Source of the DNA: Bacteroidetes bacterium GWF2_38_335
GTDB lineage: Bacteria; Bacteroidota; Bacteroidia; Bacteroidales; GWF2-38-335
Assembly: GCA_001769535.1 (NCBI GenBank)
Contig: MEOH01000010.1
Location: 1-64,000, forward strand
Length of the DNA stretch: 64,000 nucleotides
Direction of reading: 5' to 3'
The position numbers and the translations under genes were made by a program. The notes beneath the pieces were generated by a model that made no database searches, was not told the DNA's origin, and was given only the letters and a program-made list of their open reading frames with translations. Of this stretch, positions 50,436-58,623 are shown piece after piece (the first letter of the stretch is position 1; each line of letters opens with the position of its first letter).

Positions 50436-52361
50436 TTGAAAGAACTTAAAAAATACCGGTATTATTTGCTGATTGCCCTGCTTGGGTGCATTCTTTATGG
50501 TAATACTATCAGAAACGGGTTTTCATTGGATGATGCCTATGTCACAAAAAACAACCCTCAGGTTCAAAAGGGATTTTCAGGAATACCTGAATTATTTACT
50601 TCTTTTTACTCTGATGCCAAAGGCATTAAATTTGGTTACCGGCCAATTGTAAAAGTTACTTATGCTGTTGAATATGAGATTTTTGGTAAGAATCCCAATG
50701 TCAGTCATCTTTTTAATCTTATTTTATATATTCTTACCGGAATACTGCTCTTCAGGTTACTCTCAGATAAATTAATGCCTTCGCTGAATAAATGGTTTTT
50801 TTTGCTGGTGGTTTTTATTTTTATGGCCCACCCTGTGCACACCGAAGTGGTTGCCAGTTTGAAAAACAGGGATGAACTGCTCAGCTTTTTGTTCGCTCTT
50901 TTATCCATGTATTTTGTGTTTAAGTATTTTGATCAGAAAAAGCCGTTGTTATTGGTTTATTCTGTGGTTCTTATATTTCTGGGATATCTTTCCAAACCTG
51001 ATGCAATGGTTTTTGTTGTACTTATTCCTCTCACTCTTTACTTTTTCAGAGATATTAAACTGAAAAGTATTCTGTTTGTTTCAGGAATCATGATACTGAC
51101 AGCTCTTTTGGCCAGATATTTTCCCAATTGGATCTTGCCCAAGCCCGACCGCGCACAAAATTTCATTGAAAACCCATTGTTTCAAGAAACGAACTTTCTT
51201 GTAATGGCAGGTACCGGAATGGTTTCTTTGCTGTTTTACATGAAAATGCTGTTTTATCCACATCCATTGCTTTTTTACTATGGATATGATACAATTCCGG
51301 TTGTAGACATCTTTAATTTCTGGGCTATTGTTTCTGTAATTATTCACCTGGCACTTTTTGTGATTGCACTGAAACTGATCAGAAAAAAACATTTGATTTC
51401 ATATGGTATTCTGTTTTATCTTGTTTCGATATCAATGTTTTCAAATATTCTGAAACCAGCCATGGGTATTGTGGCCGAGCGTTATATGTTTGGAGCGGTT
51501 CTTGGTTTTGCCCTCATTGCAGCATGGTTTATTTTTAAACTCGCAAAAGTTGTCGTCACTGAACGGTTTATTTCAAAAAGAAGTTTTAGTTCTGCTGCCT
51601 ATATTTCATTAATTCTTATCATTCCTTTTTCGCTGAAAACCATTATCAGAAATACTGACTGGAAGAATGAAATAACATTGTATTCTAATGATATTGAATA
51701 TCTTGAAAAATCAGCCAGGGCCAATGAATTGTATGCGTCAACTTTATTGCTCGATTTAAAGGAAAACAAAAAGCTTAGCCAGCAGCAAAAAATACAACAA
51801 ACCAATAAAATCATTTTCCATTATAAAAGAACCCTGGAAATTTATCCCAAATATTCTAATGTGTGGAACAATCTCGGCTCAGTGTATTTCGAAATTATCC
51901 GTGATAACAAAATGGCTCATGGATGCTTTTATAATGCAGTTCAGTTAAACCCTGATTATGAAAAGGCAATTTTTAATTATGCACAGTGCAGCGAACTGTT
52001 GAATTTATCCGATACAGCAGAGTTTTACTATAAGAAAGCCCTAACGCTCGATCCATATTATAAACATGCTTATTCGGCATTGGGAAATTTTTATTATAAA
52101 CAGGGCAAGCTGAAAAAGGCAATTAAAGTAAATGAAACAATGGCCGAAAAAATTCCGGATACAGATATTCCATATGTAAATATTGGAAAATACTATCTGT
52201 CACTAAAGGACACTGCCACCGCTGTTTCCTATCTGGAAAAAGCCATTGAAATCAGGCCCGATAATTACAACTTGTGCGTTAACCTCTATAATTTTTTCCG
52301 TATGAATGGTAATGCTGAAAAAGCTGAGTTTTACAGGAAAAAAGCTGAGGCTGCCAAATAA
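50436..52361 (+). CDS. TMTC-like GT-C glycosyltransferase with C-terminal TPR repeats (cassette B)
   Basis: The protein has 641 residues if it starts at the TTG at 50436 that aligns with its paralogue's TTG; another TTG at 50406 is possible and no ATG is. It is similar along its whole length to the protein at 43428: loop-1 motif FSLDDAYVTKNNPQVQKGF, FGYRPIVKVTYAVEYEIFG, HPVHTEVVASLKNRDELLSF and LGYLSKPDAMVF. Three or four TPR units follow (about 460-635: YSNVWNNLGSVYFEI, HAYSALGNFYYKQGKLKKA). The DD-x acidic motif in loop 1 is the expected GT-C catalytic site. Divergent from the adhesin B operon. Its stop codon directly abuts the stop of the convergent gene at 52362, with no base between and no terminator visible. 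Protein O-glycosyltransferase activity is inferred. Confidence 0.84.
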   Translation: MKELKKYRYYLLIALLGCILYGNTIRNGFSLDDAYVTKNNPQVQKGFSGIPELFTSFYSDAKGIKFGYRPIVKVTYAVEYEIFGKNPNVSHLFNLILYILTGILLFRLLSDKLMPSLNKWFFLLVVFIFMAHPVHTEVVASLKNRDELLSFLFALLSMYFVFKYFDQKKPLLLVYSVVLIFLGYLSKPDAMVFVVLIPLTLYFFRDIKLKSILFVSGIMILTALLARYFPNWILPKPDRAQNFIENPLFQETNFLVMAGTGMVSLLFYMKMLFYPHPLLFYYGYDTIPVVDIFNFWAIVSVIIHLALFVIALKLIRKKHLISYGILFYLVSISMFSNILKPAMGIVAERYMFGAVLGFALIAAWFIFKLAKVVVTERFISKRSFSSAAYISLILIIPFSLKTIIRNTDWKNEITLYSNDIEYLEKSARANELYASTLLLDLKENKKLSQQQKIQQTNKIIFHYKRTLEIYPKYSNVWNNLGSVYFEIIRDNKMAHGCFYNAVQLNPDYEKAIFNYAQCSELLNLSDTAEFYYKKALTLDPYYKHAYSALGNFYYKQGKLKKAIKVNETMAEKIPDTDIPYVNIGKYYLSLKDTATAVSYLEKAIEIRPDNYNLCVNLYNFFRMNGNAEKAEFYRKKAEAAK

Positions 52362-53846
52362 CTATTGCTTGATTATCTTTCTTTTGGTGATTTTCCCCCG
52401 ATCATTTATACTTATAATATATATGCCTTTTGAAATCATGGAAAGTGCTATTTCATTTTTCCCCGGATTAATCAAAGACTCATATTTTGTGATTCCTGTA
52501 ATGTCCTTTATTGAAATGGTTACCGGTATTTCTGAATTGTTTTCTAAAATTAAATTGTCTTGGAACGGATTTGGATACATTTTGATATCCCCGTTTTCAT
52601 CCATTCCTGCCTGTTCAGGATATGAAATTGTTATTTCTCCAAAAAGTTCACATCCCGTTGCATCTGTTACAGTAACTTCATAAGTATCTGAACACAAATC
52701 ATAAATTGTAGGTAAACCTATACTTGTTGAACTCCAGTTATAAATGTATGGTGGTGTTCCTCCGCTTGCGGTTACTGTTGCCTGACCATCACAGGCGCCA
52801 TATGAGGATTCGTTTTCACCACTGGTAACCATAGATAGATTTCCTGAAAAAGTAATGTAAATGGTGTCACTGCAAAATTCACCTAAACTGTCTGCAACGG
52901 TCCAGATTAACTGATATGTTCCCGTATCATCAGCTGTTACCAGCGTATTATATAATTCAGCGTTCTCAAAATGAACAAGGGTGTCAGAACAGCTCCATTC
53001 TGTATAGGAAAATTCTGGTAAATAGGAAGCATTTAGTCCTGAATAGATAATAGCACAACAGGTATCAGAAAAACCTGCATGGGCTACGCATGTCCCACAA
53101 TAATCCGGATATAAAGTTACAGTGTCAATATCTAACAGACACAGGGGCACCGATCCGTAAACCTCAACCATATAGGTTATTGTATCCCAAATTATTACAT
53201 TTGGGTTTGAAATATCCGGGTCACTTATCCCTTCATTGGGGTACCAATGGTACTCGAGGCCTCCGGATGCATATAAACTTGCGGTATCGCCTAAACAAAC
53301 TGTATCAGCGGATAATGTATAGGTGTCGGGAAAACCCGCTATTCCGTTTATTAAATATTCACAAACGTCTCCTGACTGACCGTCAACCATAATATAATAA
53401 AGATTACCGGGAATCAGGTTTGTGGCAGTAATTTGAAAATCAGTTTGGGACCCTGAATCTTCGCAGTTCGATAATGAAACAAAATTATAGCAATCGCTTG
53501 TTTCATAAACCTCCATCTGTATCCCTTGTCCGCCCGAACAATTGTAAGTGGTAACGTCAAGAATGATAAGGGTGTCAACTGCTGCAAACCGAAACCATGA
53601 ATTGTTTTCAATCGATCCGCAAAAAACATCTCCCAATGGAAGGGTGTTTTCTGGTGTTGGATCTGTTGCGCTGGCATAGTCTGTATATGAATGTGATGTT
53701 ACTCCATGATAATTATTGAAACTGCAAAAAAGTGAAGCCGATTTACAAAAATCCTCTGGCTCCTGGCTATAATTATTTTGCCAGAACAATCCCAATGTTA
53801 GAAAAGCTATGATTTTTAGTATAATAGTATTTTCTAAAATCTTCAT
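52362..53846 (-). CDS. Secreted protein with adhesin-B-type head, one SprB repeat and type A sorting domain
   Basis: The protein has 494 residues from the ATG at 53846; the frame extends upstream only by overlapping the previous gene. The head (about 20-165) closely matches that of adhesin B: FCGSIENNSWFRF, YNCSGGQGIQMEVYE, GQSGDVCEYLING. Next come an Ig-like segment (LYASGGLEYHWYPNEGISD), the HAGFSDTCCAIIYSGLN module, and a single SprB-like repeat (YGACDGQATVTASGGTPPY). The C-terminus is a type A sorting domain (IKMYPNPFQDNLILENN ... KRKIIKQ) instead of the type B domain of adhesin B. It follows the 505-residue paralogue by 4 bp. It may be a short secreted or differently anchored version of the adhesin. 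Confidence 0.85.
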   Translation of the reverse strand: MKILENTIILKIIAFLTLGLFWQNNYSQEPEDFCKSASLFCSFNNYHGVTSHSYTDYASATDPTPENTLPLGDVFCGSIENNSWFRFAAVDTLIILDVTTYNCSGGQGIQMEVYETSDCYNFVSLSNCEDSGSQTDFQITATNLIPGNLYYIMVDGQSGDVCEYLINGIAGFPDTYTLSADTVCLGDTASLYASGGLEYHWYPNEGISDPDISNPNVIIWDTITYMVEVYGSVPLCLLDIDTVTLYPDYCGTCVAHAGFSDTCCAIIYSGLNASYLPEFSYTEWSCSDTLVHFENAELYNTLVTADDTGTYQLIWTVADSLGEFCSDTIYITFSGNLSMVTSGENESSYGACDGQATVTASGGTPPYIYNWSSTSIGLPTIYDLCSDTYEVTVTDATGCELFGEITISYPEQAGMDENGDIKMYPNPFQDNLILENNSEIPVTISIKDITGITKYESLINPGKNEIALSMISKGIYIISINDRGKITKRKIIKQ

Positions 53847-53850
53847 GGGT

Positions 53851-55368
53851 TTAGTTTTTGTAGAATTTTGTTGAATAGTAAATGTTGTTGTTAAACCAAT
53901 TGATAAAATATAATCCGGATGAAAAATCATCCAGGTTCAAGATGTTCGTTCCTGTTGTAATACTTCCGTTATAAACGCACTCGCCTGTTTGGTTGTATAA
54001 GCTAACAGATAAGGGGTGCTCCGAAAAACTCTCAATAATAATATGGTTTTTGGCAGGATTGGGATAACATTTTATCAATGAGTTTTCAATTATTTGTGCT
54101 GATTCTGAAAATGATATAACCACTTCTCCAACTACTGAACACCCATTGCTATCAGTGATAATAACCTCGTAGGTTCCTGAACATAAATCTGTTATGGTTT
54201 CGGTTGTGGCGCCAGACCCGGTCCATAAATAATCGTAAGGCGGAAGTCCTCCCGTTGCATAAACAGTTGCCGAGCCATCACAATTGCCCGATGCTGACTC
54301 ATCAACCGAATTAAAGGTAATGTTCAGTGTCTGATTAAATGTGATTTCAACTGTATCCGAACATGTTTCGCCAAAGGAATTGGTCACATTCCAAATCAGA
54401 CTGTAGGTGCCCGGAGTACTTGCGTGAACCGGAGTGTTGTATAAGCTGCTGTTACTGAAAAAAACTCCCGGACTGAAACATGTCCACCAGGTATCCGCGT
54501 TTTCGGGATCGTCGCTGCCGTTAAGATGGGGGTAAACCAGACTGCATGAAAAATCATCTGCCCCTGCATTGGCATTACAGGCGGGAATTGAATCGTGCAA
54601 TTCAATGGGAAAAATATATTCACAAAGCGAATCTCCATAAAAACTAATCAGAAAATTATGCCATGCTCCATCAGCTGGCACATCCATATTTAATATTGCC
54701 GGAATGGAAAATGGTCCGGGAAACGTATCACACGATGAATTTGTTAAATCGCAGATTATTACAGTATCTTCTGCAGTAGTCGGAACAAGGGTCAACGATA
54801 CAGACAGGTTAAAGCTATCCGTTAACGGATCATATTCAGTAAGAAAAGGATTAACATTGATGATTCCGCAATTTGTCGTTGAATCGCACACTGTGGTTGC
54901 CGTTCCTGATACTACGTTCAGATTCAGATTGCTTGGCATGTTACTGAAATTTGTTACCATCATCATGAAAAAATCACCACTTTCCAATGAGTCAAGATTG
55001 CAGTATTCAATTGCTGAGGTTGAGTAGCTGCAAGCAGCTACATTTGCTGCTGTAAGTCCTGAACAAATGTTTTCCATGGAGTTAAAAGGCCCCCAACAGA
55101 CGAAGTCAAGGTCGTATTCTCCCGGACTTGTGTACAACTCAATCGAAATATCTCCGGGCTGGTCAATCTGAAAATAGAACCAAAACGGATTTGGCTGGGT
55201 CATAATACAATCATAATCCGGACCCGGTTCGGCACTGGTTCCTGTGGTGAAAGGCATTGAATAGGAACTTCCCGAGCAAAATGGTTCAGCATAATCACAA
55301 TATTGCGATTGAGTCCATCCGGATTTATAAAGTAAAATCAGCAAGGCCAATACAAATAAGTTCTTCAT
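53851..55368 (-). CDS. Secreted protein with adhesin-A-type head, one SprB repeat and type A sorting domain
   Basis: This 505-residue protein has signal peptide MKNLFVLALLILLYKSGWTQ. The head (about 20-165) matches adhesin A: YCDYAEPFCSGSSYSMPF, TSAEPGPDYDCIMTQPNPFW, PGEYDLDFVCWGPF. A beta-sandwich follows, then the NANAGADDFSCSLVYPHLNG module (about 270-355), one SprB-like repeat (SGNCDGSATVYATGGLPPY) and a type A sorting domain (IKCYPNPAKNHIIIESF ... YYSTKFYKN). It is first in an operon with the 494-residue protein. The pair thus mirrors the two giant adhesins in head type but has lost most repeats, the PKD domains and the type B domain. Confidence 0.85.
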   Translation of the reverse strand: MKNLFVLALLILLYKSGWTQSQYCDYAEPFCSGSSYSMPFTTGTSAEPGPDYDCIMTQPNPFWFYFQIDQPGDISIELYTSPGEYDLDFVCWGPFNSMENICSGLTAANVAACSYSTSAIEYCNLDSLESGDFFMMMVTNFSNMPSNLNLNVVSGTATTVCDSTTNCGIINVNPFLTEYDPLTDSFNLSVSLTLVPTTAEDTVIICDLTNSSCDTFPGPFSIPAILNMDVPADGAWHNFLISFYGDSLCEYIFPIELHDSIPACNANAGADDFSCSLVYPHLNGSDDPENADTWWTCFSPGVFFSNSSLYNTPVHASTPGTYSLIWNVTNSFGETCSDTVEITFNQTLNITFNSVDESASGNCDGSATVYATGGLPPYDYLWTGSGATTETITDLCSGTYEVIITDSNGCSVVGEVVISFSESAQIIENSLIKCYPNPAKNHIIIESFSEHPLSVSLYNQTGECVYNGSITTGTNILNLDDFSSGLYFINWFNNNIYYSTKFYKN

Positions 55369-55430
55369 AGCTTGAATGTGTTCGTGTCTGATTATTAGAA
55401 GGATAAATATAAATCAAAAACCTGAGAAAG

Positions 55431-56552
55431 TCAAATTTTATTTGCAAAATCAGAAATTGCTGATATTACTCTGGTTTGTTCTTCTTCTGTAAGGTCAGGG
55501 TATATGGGCAGTCGCACAAGTCCGTTAGTGAATTTCTCACAGGCCGGATTGGCTTCGGTGCGATATTTTTTACCGAACCTTGACAGATGCAGTCCCTGAA
55601 AATGAAACCTGCAGTCGATTTCTTTTTCTTTCATGTACTGGATAAACCGGTCGCGCTCAGTTTTTGATTCAAGTACAATATAATATAAATGTGCATTGTG
55701 CTCATTTTGCGGACTTATTTGGGCCAGTTGAATTTTTCCTTCAGAATTTTGCAGCTCGTTATGGTATCTCTTCCATATTTTCAACCTTTTTTCCTGAAGC
55801 GCATCAATATGACAAAGCTGCGCGTATAAAACAGCTGCATTGAATTCTGACATGTGATAGGAGGAACCGAAATCAGTCCATTCATATTTTTCTGCTTTTC
55901 CCTTGTAAAATTCATTGCGGTTGGTTCCATTTTCGAAAAGGACCTCGGCCCTTTCTGCAAGTTCAGGATCATTAATAATGAGCGCACCACCTTTTCCGGC
56001 AAAAATATTTTTTGTATCGTGAAATGAAATTACACCCAAGTGTCCGAAGGTGCCCAATGCTTTTCCGTTAAGTTTTGAATCTATTGCATGTGCGGCATCT
56101 TCCACTACATAAAGACCATGCTCATCAGCAATTTTCATTATCTCAGGCATGTCACAACCAACACCTCCATAATGGACCGGAACTATGACTTTTGAATGAT
56201 AACTAATCTGCTTCCGAATGCTTTCGGCTGATACGTTTGGGTGATCTTTCCTGCTGTCGGCATACCTTATTACCGATCCGGTGATCAAAAAAGATGTGGC
56301 TGTTGAAACGTAAGTGTAGGATGGAATTATTACCTCGTTTTTGCTTGTCAGGTTCATCAATACAGCCGACATTTCCAGTGCAGCTGTACTTGAAGATGTT
56401 AAAAGAACCTGTCTGAATCCGTACCTTTTCTTCAGAAAATTGGTGCAAAGGGTTGAATATCTGCCTTCTGATTCCAGGTCGGAATTCATAACCAAATCCT
56501 GAAGGTTCTTCAGTTCATCACCTGTAATGTGCTTTCTGAGAAAAGGAATCAT
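55431..56552 (-). CDS. wecE: dTDP-4-amino-4,6-dideoxygalactose transaminase-like (DegT/DnrJ/EryC1/StrS)
   Basis: This 373-residue PLP-dependent aminotransferase closely resembles E. coli WecE/RffA, which converts dTDP-4-keto-6-deoxyglucose to dTDP-Fuc4N using glutamate. Seen: the start MIPF, VLLTSSSTAALEMSAVLMNL, NEVIIPSYTYVSTATSFLIT, VIVPVHYGGVGCDMPEIM, VVEDAAHAID, and the PLP lysine in SFHDTKNIFAGKGGALIIN. GTNRNEFYKGKAEKYEWTD and GSSYHMSEFNAAVLYAQL follow. Length is as expected. It supplies an amino sugar for a surface glycan. No other sugar-nucleotide gene is beside it. Position next to secreted adhesins and TMTC-like enzymes makes a role in glycoprotein decoration possible but unproven. 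Confidence 0.9.
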   Translation of the reverse strand: MIPFLRKHITGDELKNLQDLVMNSDLESEGRYSTLCTNFLKKRYGFRQVLLTSSSTAALEMSAVLMNLTSKNEVIIPSYTYVSTATSFLITGSVIRYADSRKDHPNVSAESIRKQISYHSKVIVPVHYGGVGCDMPEIMKIADEHGLYVVEDAAHAIDSKLNGKALGTFGHLGVISFHDTKNIFAGKGGALIINDPELAERAEVLFENGTNRNEFYKGKAEKYEWTDFGSSYHMSEFNAAVLYAQLCHIDALQEKRLKIWKRYHNELQNSEGKIQLAQISPQNEHNAHLYYIVLESKTERDRFIQYMKEKEIDCRFHFQGLHLSRFGKKYRTEANPACEKFTNGLVRLPIYPDLTEEEQTRVISAISDFANKI

Positions 56553-56662
56553 CTAAAAGTTTTTTTTCTATTTAAATACAAATATGAGATATTTTTAATC
56601 ATAAAAAAAACAAGAATAGTCAAATGGTGAACTTGCATAGTTCATTTGTGTTTCAAAAAACT

Positions 56663-56670
56663 TATATTTG
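56663..56670 (+). promoter_or_regulatory. -7 element of the acyl-CoA synthetase gene
   Basis: TATATTTG matches TAnnTTTG, 19 bp before the ATG. A TTTG at 56645-56648 is closer than the usual 19-bp spacing. Confidence 0.6.
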
Positions 56671-56689
56671 ATTTTGAAAAAAACAAACG

Positions 56690-58444
56690 ATGAAACGCAT
56701 TTTTGACCTGCTTGATTTTTCTGTTAAGAACTATGATAAAGAGGTGGCTTTGGCAGGGAAGCGATCCGGCGAATGGATAAAATACTCTTCTGTAAAATAT
56801 AAGGAAATTTCTGAAAATATTGCCTTGGGATTGATCGGAATGGGGGTGGCTAAAGGTGATAAAATCCTTACAATGTCAACTAATTGTCCCGAATGGAATT
56901 TTGTGGATATGGGAATGTTAATGGCCGGAGCGATTCATGTGCCTGTTTTTCCAACAATTCCGGATGCCCAACTGAAAGTAATTATCTCACAGGTTAACCC
57001 AAAAGTGATCTTTGCCAGCAACAAATTCTTTTATAACAAAATTCTGAAAGTATTGGGTTCGGCACAAAGCAATATCAATATTTTTACTTTTGACAGTGTT
57101 AAAAATGCTGTGCATTATTCCGAAATTGAGGAGTCGGGACGAAAATCAGATAATAAACAACTTCTTGATGAAGTGAAATCTGGAATTTCTGAAGAGGATG
57201 TTGCTTCAATTATTTACACTTCAGGTACCACAAGTAAACCAAAGGGAGTGGTACTCACTCATAAAAATCATGTAAGCAACTTTTTGGCTGCAGCACCTAC
57301 CCTGAAAATGAACAGTAATTTTGTGGGACTTAGTTACCTTCCATTGTGCCACGTTTACGAACGCATGATCAATTACATGTACCAGTCCCTCGGCATTTCA
57401 ATTTATTATGCTGAAAGTTTGGCTACCATTTCTGATAACATGAAGGATGTCAAACCTGATGTGATTGCTGCTGTTCCCTTGTTTCTTGAAAAGATTTACA
57501 GTTCAATTCTTAAGAAAGGCAATAGTGCAAAGGGTTTTAGAAAAAAAATATTCTTCTGGGCATTAAATCTTGCCGAAACCTATGATCCCGGCAATAAATC
57601 CTTTGGGAAAAGGATTAAATATAAAATTGCAGATTTCTTTGTTTACCGCAAAATCAGAAAAGTGCTGGGCGGCAATGTGAAAAGGGTAATTTGCGGCGCG
57701 GCTGCCCTGCAACCAAAAATTCTCAGAACCCTTTGGGCAGCAGGTATTCCGGTTCATGAGGGATACGGACTTACAGAAACTTCCCCCTTGATAACAGTGA
57801 ACCATTTTGGCCGTGTAAAATTCGGAACCATCGGTGAAACTATCAATGGAGTTGAGGTGAAAATAAACAGTGACGGTGAAATATTATGCAAAGGTCCTAA
57901 TGTTTTTACCGGTTACTACCAAAATAGCGAGCTTACTAAGGAAGCAATTGATAACGAAGGCTGGTTCCATACTTTGGATGTGGGATTTATGGATGAAAAT
58001 GGATTCCTCACAATTACAGGAAGAAAAAAAGATATATTTAAAACATCATCAGGTCTTTATGTTGCCCCCGAAGCTGTTGAATCAACCTTGAAATTATCTC
58101 CGTTTATTGAAAATGTTCTTATTGCCGGGGCGAATCGCAATTTCCTTTCTGCACTTATTATTCCGGATGAAGAATTTATTACAAGCTGGTGTTTTCTTAA
58201 TGGAATTGAGGAAAAAGATTTTAAGAAAATGATTAAGCTCCAGAAGGTGATGAATGAATTTGTTCTTGAAATTGAGAAATATAATTTTGAGAGCCCCGAA
58301 ACCGAGAGAATTTTACGTTTCCTGGTGCTTGAAGACAAGTGGTCGGTTGATTCGGGTGAAATAACCCCAAGCATGAAACTCAAGCGTTCACACCTTCTTG
58401 AAAAATATTCTCCAATCTTGGAAAATTTTTATTCTGAAAATTGA
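56690..58444 (+). CDS. Long-chain fatty acid-CoA ligase (AMP-binding)
   Basis: This 584-residue enzyme of the adenylate-forming family activates a fatty acid to acyl-AMP and then acyl-CoA. Seen: the phosphate-binding motif IIYTSGTTSKPKGVVLTHKN (about 172-191), SYLPLCHVYERM (FACS-type), GYGLTETSPLITVN (about 360), GWFHTLDVGFMDENGFL and the C-terminal GRKKDIFKTSSGLYVAPEAV. The C-terminal part is somewhat short but contains MKLKRSHLLEKY, typical of bacterial FAA1-like ligases. Chain-length preference cannot be read. It has its own promoter, is divergent from wecE, and is followed by a terminator. Confidence 0.93.
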   Translation: MKRIFDLLDFSVKNYDKEVALAGKRSGEWIKYSSVKYKEISENIALGLIGMGVAKGDKILTMSTNCPEWNFVDMGMLMAGAIHVPVFPTIPDAQLKVIISQVNPKVIFASNKFFYNKILKVLGSAQSNINIFTFDSVKNAVHYSEIEESGRKSDNKQLLDEVKSGISEEDVASIIYTSGTTSKPKGVVLTHKNHVSNFLAAAPTLKMNSNFVGLSYLPLCHVYERMINYMYQSLGISIYYAESLATISDNMKDVKPDVIAAVPLFLEKIYSSILKKGNSAKGFRKKIFFWALNLAETYDPGNKSFGKRIKYKIADFFVYRKIRKVLGGNVKRVICGAAALQPKILRTLWAAGIPVHEGYGLTETSPLITVNHFGRVKFGTIGETINGVEVKINSDGEILCKGPNVFTGYYQNSELTKEAIDNEGWFHTLDVGFMDENGFLTITGRKKDIFKTSSGLYVAPEAVESTLKLSPFIENVLIAGANRNFLSALIIPDEEFITSWCFLNGIEEKDFKKMIKLQKVMNEFVLEIEKYNFESPETERILRFLVLEDKWSVDSGEITPSMKLKRSHLLEKYSPILENFYSEN

Positions 58445-58521
58445 AACCTTATTAAAACACTTACGTTATAAGGGGTAGGGATGCGATTTTTTCATAGCTT
58501 TAAATTTAGTTAAACATACTT

Positions 58522-58546
58522 AAAAGGCCTCTTTTCGAGGCCTTTT
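58522..58546 (+). terminator. Terminator after the acyl-CoA synthetase gene
   Basis: Stem AAAAGGCCTC / GAGGCCTTTT (58522-58531 and 58537-58546), 5-nt loop, followed by CTGTTTTT. Confidence 0.85.
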
Positions 58547-58558
58547 CTGTTTTTGGTA

Positions 58559-58584
58559 TAACCCCGGCCTTAAGGCCGGGGTTA
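58559..58584. repeat. Perfect 26-bp G+C-rich palindrome
   Basis: TAACCCCGGCCTT and its exact reverse complement lie head to head. The outer half matches the hairpin at 9463-9484. Probably a dispersed REP-type element. Confidence 0.75.
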
Positions 58585-58600
58585 TTTAATCAGAATTAAT

Positions 58601-58608
58601 TATCTTTG
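58601..58608 (+). promoter_or_regulatory. -7 element of the acyl-CoA dehydratase activase gene
   Basis: TATCTTTG matches TAnnTTTG, 15 bp before the ATG at 58624. Confidence 0.6.
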
Positions 58609-58623
58609 TTCTCCTGAAAAATT

